From Coprinellus micaceus (Eukaryota; Basidiomycota; Agaricomycetes; Agaricales; Psathyrellaceae), in the NCBI GenBank assembly GCA_951394405.1, contig OX596343.1, positions 186,001-250,000 on the forward strand: 64,000 nt of DNA, written 5' to 3'. The position numbers and the translations under genes were made by a program. This document shows positions 22,860 through 35,735 of the stretch, piece after piece (position 1 is the stretch's first letter; the number at the start of each line of letters is the position of its first letter). The notes beneath the pieces were generated by a model. It was not told the DNA's origin, ran no database searches, and worked only from the letters and a program-made list of their open reading frames with translations.

Positions 22860-25800
22860 CAATCGCACCTGTCATATACATTTTGCTGGGGTAAGCGTGT
22901 CAACGGCTGAACATGTTATGGTACGATGACGTTACTAACTCCACCCCTTGGACGTTTCCGGTGCAGAGAGAGAGCTGCTGTTGGTACGGTTAGGGTGTAT
23001 GCACCACATTAACAACGAAAACGTACTTTTCTTGGTCACTGGTTCGTGCGATAGCACCTCAAGTGGGGAGAGAACAAAGGAGTTGGACACCTCGATACTT
23101 ATACAAAGGGGACAGGAACGTTTGTACGGGACGTTTATTGGGCGCTGCACACCTTCTTGCCAAATTCGATGGGACCGTCGCTAGAAATGAACCTGATGTG
23201 GACGCGGTTCACGCCACCCCGCCACATTTGGGTTAGCCCCTACATGTGGCCATGCGAAGGCTGTAAATTACACACCCCGCCCACCACTATCGATGCACGG
23301 CTGGGCCGTTGAATTGGCACAGCCCAAAGATAGGTAAGTCGAAGCGGTAAGCGTGCGACGCGATCATTTGAACCCTCTCAGGGGTATGAACATGACCACG
23401 TTGTTCTCATAGAATGCAGCATCCCCGACTCCACAAAGTGGGGGAGGGTTCTGTTGTCGGCGAACGACTATCAAACCTGCATGTCCCAACACCCGTGCGA
23501 AGTACCTTCCGAAGGAAGACATGCCTTGGAGACTTGCAGCGTCACTGCATTCTCGCTCTCCTGTTACTTCGGAACCCTCATTCCACTAGCCCATCTCCAT
23601 GCAGCCCCACCTCTCGTCTCTCTGAGAGTGTGGCAGACATTTAAGATCCCTTACCACATCCCTTGCACACTGCTTTATGATGGCCGACCACCCCTCGACA
23701 AACCTCAGATTATCCTACCTTGTATGGTCCTTCCTACTACCCATGGCTCATCAATCTCTTTCCTTTGGGTTTACGAAGGTCTAACATGGCAATAATTAGT
23801 GCCCAACGCTAGGTGTAATGTCTCCTCATATCGCGATTCGTACTTGGTTTTGAAGCATCTCTGTATTGCCTCCCCGTTTTAAATCCTTCTGCTTACCCGT
23901 TTCTCCGTTGGGAGCCTGCGGTGTCGGCCCCATCCGCTGTGCAAGCATCGCCCTCGTACCTGTGTACTTCGTTTAGAGACGTCTCAAATCTCCTGAGAGG
24001 ATTCTCTTCGCCTTTGTCACGCTATGCATGCTTCAAAGTTCAGTTCGTGCCCCGTGCGCTCGGAAAATGAAACCTCTGCGTTTACCACTAGCAAAATTGT
24101 ATCTTGGCGTGTGGTGCAGTGCACCCGCATATTATGCGCTGACGAGCGTTGAAATCTCGTCCCTTTTCCTGGCTTAGATGATCCGTTCCCCCTTGACGAT
24201 ATACGAATCATAAATCCACGCATCTGGGCCGGCATGATAGTCATGGGACAAGCAAAGCGCACTTTGCTTGTCCGCAGGCGGTTCCACTCATCGGGAAGCG
24301 CGATTGTAAATTTGTATTAGTAAATTCATTGTGTTTCCGTCTCGTAGCAAGTTGTCCAACGAATCGGACCTCATTCTGCCTCCCCAAATAGACCAAGCTT
24401 GAGTCGGGGATTGGCGCACAGTGCGCCGCTACGATCCCATACCGTACTATCTGTACGAATAGTGAGGTGGGGGCCAACATGGCGGGGGAGCTTTGCGAGG
24501 GCGGATAAGGAGGAATTAAACCTGACCAAGTCTCGCGTAGGAGGACTCTCCCCGTCAACCCATGCTGATGCGGCGTAACGAGCTGGCGTCCTGGATAGGT
24601 CGTATTGGGATGGACGATAACGGTAACGGGCATCGTGGCTTTTCCGTGGCGACGCAGATGTGAGAGTGATAAAAGCCGCGAATGGAATGATGGAGAGTTA
24701 TAGAGCCACAATAGAGTGGTGAGGCATTGACACAGGATCACTTCGTGCGCGAGAGTAGAGGCCAAGGTGCTATAGACGCAACTGGGGAATGACCGAGAAA
24801 AAGGGCGTTGGAGAGAGTGGTGACGAGCAGGAATGGGGTTATCCCGGCGATTGTCCTAGAGTGGAAGTGTAGTCTCACGCCAGATCTTATCTTCTGGTCT
24901 GAGCCGGGGCGCCACGCTTAGCTCTTGACCACAATGATGCTGTTGCAGAATCGCAGAATCCACGGCTTTCCTCCTTCATCTCGAGTTCGAGTTCTCATGA
25001 TCGGCTTCCGAAGTTCTGTTTGTCTTTCACGGTGTGGCTCTCGAGTTCCTTGTGAACAACGGCCAAACGACGACGGCGTGGACGGCCATGTGCTACGTGG
25101 ATGACGACGGTCTGGGGAATATGATTCGTTGCGTCCATGCTCTCATGCTTTCCCCAACAACTTTTGTTCGATTTTTAAGCCAGCATGGGATTGTCCTTCT
25201 CCCGCACGACGGCTCTTACGTGCACGACAACGACGTGAACTAAGCCGACGTGACGTTGAGAGACGGCTGCGGGAACCGCTACGACTGGACCTTCATATCT
25301 ACAGGATTCGAGAGACAACGCGTGCGATTATGGCCTGGGTACTGAATACGGAAGGTACCCGGTATCTTGGCGTAACTAGCTCTTGAATTCGAGGTACGTC
25401 TTTACTTTATCTTCATCGCATCTTCATCATGTCTAGCCCGCGTTTACGGTTCCCCCCTCAAAACTAAGATCGCACGCCCAAGCCCACATTCCTCAACACC
25501 GCGGCCCTACGTCCGGGGATACTACCGAAGTAGCTTTCCTCTTGTCGTACATCTGCAGAAACAGCCACTCGAGCCTCAGTGGGTTCAAGGTGTGTAACGA
25601 TTGGCAGTCAACGCCCGTCTCATCTCTCACTCGTCTTCTCTCTTCTCTCTTCTCTCTAGATTCCTTACCTTGTCATCTCTCCCCCTCACCTCCCTTACCT
25701 TCTGTCTCACAACGCCCCCCTCAATATTCTCCGAACCATGCCGATGCTGCCTATCGTGCAGCCGACACTTCCTTCCTCGAGTCACATTCATTCCTGCTCC

Positions 25801-27726
25801 TCTCTTCGCGGGCACATTGCTTTTTCATCTTACACCCTGCGTTGTATCCATCTCGGTACCAGCCATTGGTGTGCCTCTTGTTCCTAGACTTGAGGGGGAG
25901 GTACGGGACGAAAACACTCAAGAATACGGCTCAATGCGGGCTCCCAACCTCAACGGCCCAGCCATCCCTACACACGGCTAGACGGGCTCCAAGGCCTCTT
26001 CGCCACTCATCCTTCCTCCTCCGAAGACGACACCGAACGGTGTCGATGTACCCAAACTTCAGTCAGAACCGACGCAAGCGCAAGAAAAACGCGAAATGGA
26101 AGGAGGTTGACAACATTCGGGTTCGATTTTCTCGACACTACTTGACGAGCTAACCTGACTTCTATAACGTTTGGGCAGGAGGATGACGCGATTTACTCTG
26201 CCCTCCCTGATCATCCGAGAATGCAAGACGATGGTGCCAAATGATCAACCAGGAGGGAAGGTGAAGGGGAGTACCCTCGAGCTCGACACCCTCACTGTAT
26301 ACGATACGGATTTTAGCGACATTCGACACCGACTCTGACGTGGATAGCGTGATGGGCTCAGCGTAAATGGTGTTGCTCGTCTCCAGTCGACGGGGCGGAT
26401 GCCCCGGTGCGGCCAGTTCTAGTTTTCCACCGAACACCGTCCTTCCGATACCTGGTTCCCATATATGGGATACCCATATTTTATCATTTCCGTTTCTCCC
26501 CCCTCTCATGACCCCCCGCTTCCTTCGTACTACGCGCATCGACGTCCCTGCATTCTCGAACCCAAAAGTCGACCCCATAAGAGCAGGAGTAAGAGGGGAA
26601 GCTGGCATGGGAGTGTTGTTGGGACAGGGCGGGGAATTCTTGGTGGGCGGTATTTTGCTGTTCGGGAAGGGGATCAACCTGAGGTGAGGAGAAGGACCAA
26701 AAGGAAGTTAACGGGGCGAGAGTGGGTTTCCCAGAACGGGCTTTGGGGGTGTGAGTACGGGCGGAGGGGAGAGGGGGGATGTTAGATTTTCGAGGGGGGG
26801 GTGAGGGTTGTGAGGTGGGTGGGGGTGTAGTGCGTGGTGGGCCGAGGGTGGGGAGATGATTAGGGATGAGATGGCGAGTGGCGCGATGCGACGGACTGGG
26901 CATACGGGTGGGGGTGCTCCTCTCCAGCGACGTCGAGGTCTTTAGTTCGCAACTGAGGTTGACGGGGTGGGAGGATTCCAATGAAGGCTCTCGACCGTCC
27001 GCCAAGCCCCTGCATTCGACCTCCGGTTCTCTGTTTTACAGGGTGCCCTATTTCGTCATACCCCTTGTACATAATACTAGAAAACTGTGACGGATTTTGA
27101 CCCTACGATTGTTCGGGCTGCAATCAACTATGACGCATAACGATTTTATCCTCCGATGTGCGCAGAGCGAATGCTCCAAATGACTTGGTTCTGCACGGAA
27201 ATACGAGGTAATTGGCGGGATTGGCAGGATCCCGAAATCTCCGTGTGCGAGGGGATCGCTCAAATGCGAGAGGAATTTGAACCCCGAGAGACGGAGAGAT
27301 TAGAGGGAATGGAACATTGTGGTTGACGTCGGGGGAGAGCGAGCTAAAGGGGGTGCCCATGAAGGTTTCTGAACCTTACACACAAGGACGGAAAATGAAA
27401 GGGCAAGGAATAATTGACACCCGCACTGTCGCGTACTGTCGAGGAACGGGCGCGGATCAGCCTCTCCAAACCACAAGGGGATGATGAGAAAGGGAGGTGG
27501 TGGCTAAGGTGAAGCGAGCACAGCAGGGCTCTCAAGAGAGGTGAGATATGAACGACACATGCGAGTAAGATAACAGAGAATGAGGATTGAGGCGAATCGG
27601 AAGGGTGTATGGTACAGACGAGAAGGGCACAAGGACACAAGCGGGATGACAGAGTGGGGATACAAACGCGGCGCATAACCTACATAAGTTGGGTGAGGTG
27701 ATACGAAGCCATGGAAGATGCACATA
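22860..27726. other. Long gene-poor stretch between the two TPR-CHAT genes
   Basis: Up to about 23060 there may be 5-prime exons of CHAT gene A: an intron-like block GTACGT...GCAG at about 22970-23025 aligns with one upstream of gene B. Frames at 23454-23795, 25034-25243 and 25542-26153 (plus) and 24241-24765 (minus; begins MPVTVIVHPNTTYPG) are open but lack supporting splice structure or recognised domains. The block 26512-26690 shares peptide-level similarity with 18035-18500. I cannot support any gene here. Confidence 0.3.
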
Positions 27727-30700
27727 TCAATATCCAAAGTGTACGAAGGGGGCCCAAGCAAGAATCGCGTCGTCAGAGTCGCCACGGTCTTCTCGCAGCT
27801 TTTGAATGGCGTGGTGTAGAGCGTACGCTGAGAGGGTTCCATCAAATCCACTACCACTCCCCTCCTCCCTTTCACTCCACAGCCGGTCGTAAAAATTGTT
27901 GGCAACCTCCTGTGCAGTCGTATCTCCAATCGACCACATTGTCGCAACTACCCGACGATAGCCCGCAGCGAGCATCCCTGCCGCAAGGTGAACCGCCTCA
28001 TCGGAGAGCTTCTCGTCACCGGCGCTTGTTTGACACGCCGATAGGAAGGCTAGATCCGCATTCTTGAGGTCCTTCTGCAGGATCGTGGCAAGCGGCAGAG
28101 CCCCTTCGTGGAAGCGGAAACTACTCTGCAGCGACTCCTCCGCGTTCTGGGATCCGTGGCATGCGAGGTGGACGCTGCTGTAGTCTTCCAAGTGTTGCAG
28201 ACAGTCGCGAATGGTAAGGTCACTCCCTTCGACCTTGAACGTCCTGACCCCGTTCCCTTCCGCCCTTTTGTGGATCGAGCGAACTTCGGTCGTAGTTCCA
28301 GGAATTGGGGACACTCGAGGAGCGTTCGGTTGGCTTGTCAGGAACAGTCCCGACACCCTGGCGTCGATTGGACGACAATTGCGAACGCGCTCTGTGAGGG
28401 CGGATACTGTGGGGGTGTATGACGAGACAGCATAGTCAAGTACACTCTCGGGCTCCAACCCCCCATATATCCCCGCGGCATGCAGAGGAAGGAAGGACAG
28501 GGCACCGGTGGGACACCACCAAATCCTTGGCTGTTCCCTCCCCGACGACCGATCGAATTTCTGCCGCAACAGTTAGTTTTCTAGCAGGACGTCCACAGAT
28601 GTACACTCACAGTGAAAGCTAAGATGTCCAATATCGGTTTCACCACCTCAACCCATAGTCCCCGCAGGACATTTCGAACGGGACTGATGGCCGTACCCCG
28701 GGTGGCTCGATACCGTCCTAGACTTCGTCCAGACGACTCTCCATGTGCGCGGACATCCGGTTGACGCATACGGAGCTTCCTGGATCGCAGATGCATGCTC
28801 AGGTCACGATGATATTCTTTTGCCTTCTGGACCGAAAAGTTGGGGAGAGTGATGTGGAAAGGCTCGTGTAGCCCAGCTAAAAGGGCAATTGCGTCGCATC
28901 GCCGATCGTGAACATTTATGACGACGATCGCTCCTGACTCGGGGAGATCCTGGAGTAGGGAGGAGCATTTCGGCGGCCGAAGGAAAGATTCAAAGCCGGG
29001 GATAGCCCTCGCTTCGCCGATGAGTGCGTCCCACTGTTGAGCAAGGTCTACATGTCTTCTCGCCTCTTCTTGTAGGGCAATCTTCTGTGCAAGGGGCATA
29101 CCAATGTCGGAGTGTTCCCGGGATGATCCGGCATCTTCGAGCTGCTTAGATACATGCGCAATGCGCTGTACTAAGCCGGCGTCGCAGGCGCGTAAACCGT
29201 CTAGTTGAGTACGGAGGCTGTGTATTTGGCTCCAGACAAGGCACCGTCCTTGCTCCAGCCATTCAAGAGCTTTAGCCGGTTCTTCAAGTGTGAAGGCAGA
29301 CGAAGCCGCCTCAAGAGCTATCCCAGAAACGTCTTGAAGTTGGGCATGACGATTTCGGACAGTTTGTTCAAGGCTCCCTATCAAATCAAACAAACCCAAG
29401 GCTGCGTCGAATGCGGGTATGATGTCAGGGGCTTGAGGATTATGAAGAGATAGGGATCGGGCCCAAAGTTGGGCTCCGTGTAGCCTGTCGCGCGGTGGTC
29501 CGATGTTGCATGTCGCTGCCCGCTTGTAGTTAGAAATAGCTTCGTTGAAGTCTTCTACACTGTCCGTGTCGGCCCATCGGAGGAGGAAGGCACTCCCAAG
29601 TTCGCGGAGTGAATCAGGGAGGATTGCATGCCCATCAGGAATGAGCTGCAGCGCCCGCTGCAGAGCTGATATTCCTTCGGTGATGTCTGAAAGATCGCCA
29701 GTATATTCGAAACGACGGGTGAAGTTCTCTCCGAGGTCGTTGAGCACACGAGGCAAACGTGGATCACCATCAGGCGTGAGTTGTACGGCTCTCTGTTGCA
29801 TTGCGATCGCTTTGACGAGGTCTGGAAACTGATGGGTGGCTTCAAAACGGCACGCGAGTGTGTTTCCCAGGTTATCGAGCCAGCGGGGTAGGTCCTCTTT
29901 CCCTTCTGGAGTGAGATCAACGCTTCTCTGGGTGACACGGATCCCTTCCGCGATGTCCGCGATGTCCCCCGTCCGCTGGAAGCGGCTCAGGAGCGAGGAT
30001 CCGAGATTGTTGAGCAGAGCTGGCAGGTCCTCATCGTCCTCAGCAGTGATCTCCACAGCTCTCTTCTGACCTGAAATAGCCTCCGTTAGATCCGACAGGT
30101 CCCTGGTATTCTTGAAACGCAGGCTAAACGAGGTCGCTAGATTGGCCAGCCAAATGCGCAGCGTTGGATGACCCTCCGGAGTGAGACCAATCGCTCTTTG
30201 CATGAGTAGGATGGCTTGGGCAACATCTGAGAGGTTGTGGGCGTATTCAAAGCGATGAATTAACGAGCCTCCGAGGTTTCCAAGTCGTTCTGGCAAGCAT
30301 GGATCATCCACCGTCGTAAGCGCCGCCGCCTTCTCCAAAGCAGTGACCGCTTTGTCGATGTCGGAGAGATGGCCTGTACGCTTAAAGCGGAGCTCAAGAT
30401 TGTCCCCCAAGCTGGTGAGCCTACCAGGCAGATTGGCATGGTTCTCCGGGGTAAACTGCACCGCTGCCTGTTGCGCTGAGATTGCTTCCGCGAGGTCGGA
30501 AAGGTGGCCAGTACGGTGGAAGCGGTGAGTCAAGGCGCTTCCCAGGCTCACGAGCCGCTTGGGCAGACTCGCGTAGTATCTGGGAGTGATCTGCACTGCT
30601 GAGAACACCTCCTCGTTGTCGGGCGAATTGTTGGTTGGTGCGAAACGGCCCGTCATAGACGCGCCAGGGTTCCTGGGCACGACTGGAATTAATGGGTCGC

Positions 30701-31998
30701 GTACGAGAGCAAGGCTCACTGCACTTTGCAGCGCGGAAATCGCTTCATCGATGTCGGGAAGATGACCGAAACGTTTGAACCGGTCCAACAGAGCACATCC
30801 CAGGCTACTGCGCAGGTCAGGCATGTCTTGATGATCCTCTGGAGTGAGTTCCACCGCTCTCCGAAATGCTGAAACAGCCTCGTCGACGTCGGAAGGAGAA
30901 CCAGAGTGCTCGAAGCGACACATGAACGAGATTCCCAGGTTGCTGATCATTGCTGCCCGGTGCACGTAATCTTCGGGAACGAACTTCACCGCTTTCTGGT
31001 GTACTGAGATGGCTTCATCGACGTCCGACAAGCGACCTGTGAGTCCAAAGCGGCACTTCAATGCCACCCCGAGATTTCCGAGCCGACGGGGGAGGTCTGC
31101 ATGACCGTCAGGGGTAAGCTCTACTGCCATATGCAGCAAAGTCACAGCTTCGATCAGGCTGGGGGAATCCCCCGTCCTTCGGAAAATCATCAACAAATCT
31201 CCTCCCATCTTGTTTAGAGCGGCAGGATCTGCATGAGCACATTTAATCAGCGTTCGTTTATAAGCAATCAATAAAGGCCTCGAGCGTGACGTACCGTTAC
31301 TGGGCTCTGACGCCCGGATTACAACCCTCCACGATGCTGCCAAATCTATTCGAGGATCACACGTTTCCATACTCTTGCTATACCCTATCCATTGATACGG
31401 TCAATTTAATGCTCTTTCTTAACCTGGTCGCAGCTCTTACCGCATTGAAATCCAGCATTTTCCGCAACCATCTCCTGGCAGTCAATGTGCACAAACGAGA
31501 AGTCTTCGCCCTCGTCGCACTTGACGACGCAGTCTATCCCGTCGAGATTCTCCCCAGAGGGACTTCAACCCCGTCTCAATAAATATGTTGTGTTCAAAAT
31601 AAACCACTGCGAACTCACAGCTTGATGAAGTCCTTCGCTTCCCAACGCTGGGGAGAGGTTTGCGTAAGGACAAGGGGAGTCGCTTCTCCTACAAATACCC
31701 ACAGCTCCATCAAGCTCAACGATGGCCTATGGTCATGGGAGTTATCGGTGCGCTCGATAACAATATCTGCCGAAGCTCTCAGCTGAGGATGTGACCGCCA
31801 TCCAGCGATTACCCGTCCATACCTGTCAGAAGGACCTCTCTAGAAGGGGTGCGTCAGTGGAATTGCCACATCGCGCCGCAATAGCATGGGACTCACCTCT
31901 GTCCTTGAAGTTGTCCTTCGGGGAGAGACGAGCTGCGGTTGATAATTTAAGCGTGTATATTCGAATCTGATTAAGGAAACGTACGGTGCTTGGCCCAT
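27727..31998 (-). CDS. TPR-CHAT domain protein, paralog B, about 1,328 aa
   Basis: Exons (minus): 31897-31998, 31619-31839, 31441-31562, 31295-31384, 28611-31228 and 27727-28560; introns 50-66 nt; total 3,987 nt in phase. The first exon is the least certain. N-terminal domain (VIERTDNSHDHRPSLSL; GEDFSFVHIDCQE), then about twelve 45-residue TPR-type repeats (the fourth degenerate), a linker (ALEWLEQGRCLVWSQ), and a C-terminal CHAT domain with His in HLACHG (about residue 1186) and Cys in FLSACQTS (about 1227). CHAT peptidases belong to the caspase-like fold; bacterial TPR-CHAT proteins act in defence and cell death, and many Agaricomycetes carry expanded sets. Intron positions match paralog A exactly, so the pair arose by gene duplication. 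The frame is intact, unlike A. Function as a sensor-protease is inference from family. Confidence 0.87.
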
Positions 31999-32880
31999 GG
32001 TCCTTTTGGTCCTACAATGGGGTATTAATGCGAGAGTATCAGGTGGCCCTCGCGGAAAGGGGAGCAAAGACTAGGAAGGACCAGGGAGCCTCCAGCGTCC
32101 TTATCAAGCAAGTAAGGGAGAAACGTAAGGCGAGTGCATCTTCCCAGGCAGATGCGCGAAGGCCCCATGGTGCACTGCACGTCGCGCCGTCCACACAGCC
32201 CGTACATCTTTCTCAACTTGCCGTGGTGTTCCCCGAAGCACAAAACCCCATCCTAACAAGAAGGCTGTTAAGCGTGAGACTTTGAGCGCTCGATCCATTG
32301 GTTCAACGGGTATCGCCAGGGCCACTTGCCGAGAAGAGACAAAAGAGATGAGGTACCCGAAATCCCCGCCCCGCGGCCTCGTCGTGCACCCACACGCCTC
32401 TCGGGGAGGTCACGGCCACGATCATCTACTCCTCCGCCCGTCGTTCAGTGTTCATAGTGGAGGGAGATACAGATCTGCACCAACCGTGGAGACAAAGGTA
32501 CGCGAACGCGGTTGTGGGAATTCACAACCGGTCTTCGGGAAGGAATGTTTAGGCTTTATTGAACGTATATTTCGCTGCACAGAATTCATTTTCTTGAATG
32601 TCGATCCATGAGAGGAGGCCAGGACGGATTCAGGGACTGCAGCCGAGGCTCGACCACACCAGGACAGCTTCACCCAGTTTAATACCTCTCTAGACCGTAT
32701 AGATTTGAACCCGCTGTGAATTCAGCCCAGCAAGAGCCTAGGGTCCGTCGTAGGTCGTGGTGTCGATGTGCCCGGTTTTAGCTTGTGCCATGCGTCGAGG
32801 GACTGAGAGGTGGGAACGATCTGTGAGCTGCCGTGAAAGTGCTGATATCCGTGTCCTGGGCACCTCCCTTCTGCTGCCTG
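31999..32880. other. Intergenic, no supported gene
   Basis: Upstream of TPR-CHAT B, probably its promoter. Small frames on both strands; the plus-strand frame 32282-32611 has no recognised motif. Confidence 0.3.
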
Positions 32881-33987
32881 CATCATAAAAAAAGTCGATA
32901 GCATTTGGGCGCCTTATGCGAAGTTATGCGTGGTATGCGAAGATATGCGGGCGGGCTGCATTTGTCATGTGGCAGGAATATTTGCGTCACAAATGCAAGC
33001 AGCCGCATTTATGCAGCCGCGAACCAGATATGCAGGCGAAATTTGCCCCGGCACTATTCGACGCTGCGCTTGCCTCCAAAGTTTGAGCATGCATCCGAGA
33101 GGGTGGGGCAAATCCGGTATATATTCAGAGACAGGATAGGAACATCTAGATTACAGCAGTGGCATACAGGCCATTGGGCGAAGGATCGTGTACATAGAGG
33201 TCTCGAATGACATCATGAAGGGAACCTGAGACCCTGTTGAGGCTCATACAAGCTAACCACGTTAGGCGGGGTCGTGGAAGCCGGTGGGGAGGATGGTAGG
33301 TAGGGTAGATGAGCGATGGGGACCATCTGTTCGACAGGAAGACTTAGATCCTGCGCGGAGACATGAGGACTAGCCGAGACGCACCTCTGTGCCTTCATCA
33401 CACCTTTCCAAGGTCCCCCTTATCCGTTCTACACCACGGCGGCTATCGTCAATCAGCGTACAGCAGCGAGGACAGACGTTGACGGCGAGGGCGGGCGTCG
33501 GTGGTGAGGAGGGAAGTCAACAGCGAGGGCGAACGTTGGCAGCGGGCGAGATGAGATGATGGGGGAAGGGAAGCAAGAGACGCGACGAACGTAACGCGAA
33601 GGACGCGTCGCTATATGACGGTGTGACTGAACGCGTGACGTCACGCTTCGGGACTTTCCGAAAGTTTCGTTTGGGACGCTTGACACTGACCTGGAGGCGG
33701 GTAGGTGTGCCTAGGGGAAGGTGTTAGTTACCCAGTTGGGAAGCAAGGTGAGTCACCTATCTTACTCGCAGGCCCCCCGCTTACATCTCGGTGCATATCT
33801 GCTGGCATATCCGGTCCTCGACGCATAACTGCCGCACAGATGCACCGGTTGTGCCACACAAACGCTGCTGGTGTGCGGTGGTGTGCGCACAACACGTATT
33901 TGTGCTCCCTCCATGCCAAGTAAATGTAGTGTTATGTGCACGTATTGCGCATAACGCCCACATATGCTATCGACTTTTTTTATGATG
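32881..33987. mobile_element. MITE-like element with 23-24 bp terminal inverted repeats
   Basis: The left end CATCATAAAAAAAGTCGATA (then GCAT) is matched perfectly in inverted orientation at the right end (33964-33987). Both subterminal zones (32905-33080 and 33780-33965) are packed with ATGCG/GCATA-type motifs. The middle about 700 bp shows no transposase. The flanks GCTGCCTG and TGGGGCCC do not match, so no target duplication is evident. Confidence 0.75.
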
Positions 33988-34459
33988 TGGGGCCCTGACC
34001 AACAATGTAACTTACCTTGAGAGTTGACCCAGTTAATAGGAACCCCCTATCGCGGCGCCTACCTCAGTGAGCCCTCCGACCATGCCCTACTTAACAACCA
34101 TGCGTGGTTCTATCTAACACCCGAGATCCCCAGACCCCAATGAAGAGCGCTGGCGACCTTGTCGTGGAAGGCCCATGAGTGACAGATGCGAGATGGGGAG
34201 GGTCGCTATCCCCGAAAAGGGAGGTCTAGCTGACCTCGCACCATGCCCACCGAGCGCGAGATATCGCATCGTCGTTGACTCCTTCCTAGGCGGGATACGG
34301 TCGGTAGTTTGGGACTTCGGGCCCAAGTGCGAGGGCATCCCCACACCAGCCTTGGGAAACTCCAATACCGCCCGAGAGCGCTTGAAAATATGCAGATCAC
34401 GCAGTAGCGTGTACGTTTGGAGGGTCAGGATACCGCCGAGCCGGAGTGGGTGACATCTA

Positions 34460-35735
34460 CGAAAATCGACGTCCCATATGTAGTGTATAAGGCCACATAC
34501 CAACGTATATGGGCGTCTCCAAGCCTTGGATGGAGTAAATGTGCAATTAGTGCTATATATGCCGGCACGAGCTCGCATGGCCAGACAAGGAAGAGGGATG
34601 CCTCGCATCGCGCATATGTAGAACCTGCGTAGCTTGTGTTTCCGTACGTACCGCATATATGCTTCGTATGTAATACGCCATTGCATTTAAGTTCCCCTCG
34701 GCCTCTGCCGCGACGGGTTGGCGGCCATCGCGTAAGCCATCAAATTCGCTCGCGCCTTGACGCGTCGTCGATAATCAAACTATCATCTTGTTCTGCTACC
34801 ACCACCACCGCGTCGTACGATGGGACAAAGGAAAGCCAAGGGTTCCAGAAGAACGATATAGGCCACGCTGATGGCTCAGACGACCCCAATCACCACAGCA
34901 CCATCGCCCACGCCAAAGCGGTCCTCTGGCGTCAAGCATCTGAAAAATCACTACCCTCAGTAAGCGTCGCCTTCTCACTGACCTTGAGTGTACACTGACT
35001 GTTTTCCATGGAATACCGTCCCTCAGGTCGTGATACACGTCTCCTTGCAGTCTCAGGACTCCAGTCCCGCCCTTCATGAACCTCAACGAGGCCATGGTCC
35101 GCTGCGACGTGAGCATACACCCATCCTAACCCCCTTACTTGTTCCACCTCCCATCCCCAAAGGATTTCGCAAAAGGCGGTGTGTTGTATAATGCTAGTGG
35201 AGGGGTTCGCATGGTTGGATCAACGGTATGTTTTATTCTCTCGCTTCGTCTCCCAACTGACGTTCTGCAACCCCACGGAGTCTAGCACTTCGGGAACTAG
35301 TCAACCCTGCCCTTCAAAATCCACGCCTCTCGCAATGACTCCCATTCGCAGGCTTTGTTCTGCTTTATACTTTTGCCTCGTCGCATTCTCTCTGCATTCG
35401 GTCGCATCACTCTTGTATCCCCGTGCTCGTATACCTAATTATCGGGCGCAGCACGTTCTTGTCCACTGTCCATAAATGAGAACCAATGTGTCACCCAAGC
35501 CCGCCGCCTGTTACGGCGTATCCCAGAAGCCTACTATGTGCGCTTGGCATATGTTCTCGCAAGCACACAGGTGCCGCGCTATAGCTCGGCGCTGCATACG
35601 GGCGCTTAGAAATACATATGCGGCATATATGGCCAATAAGGCCTTACGGCCTCGCATCATGAGGTCCCGTAGAGGGCCCCCAGCCTTGTATAGCATATGT
35701 ACGCCTTAGAAGGACATATGCTACCGACTTTTTCG
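34460..35735. mobile_element. Second element of the same MITE-like family
   Basis: The left end CGAAAATCGACGTCCCATATG pairs imperfectly with the right end, read inverted as CGAAAAAGTCGGTAGCATATG. The subterminal zones are again dense in CATATG/GCATA motifs. Both ends share AAAGTCG(A/G)TAGCATATG with the element at 32881. An internal plus-strand stretch has splice-bounded coding-like blocks (near 34800-34960 ending before GTAAGC, and about 35164-35225 reading DFAKGGVLYNASGGVRMVGS), so it may carry a captured or decayed gene. Confidence 0.6.

Noticed and set aside
24241..24765. 174-codon minus-strand ORF starting with an MPVTV-like motif
   Set aside because: The beginning faintly recalls DUF4419 proteins, but none of the following conserved motifs appear and no introns could be fitted.
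28620..31200. Tandem DNA repeats of about 135 bp
   Set aside because: Explained by the 45-residue TPR units of the CHAT gene; not a separate repeat feature.
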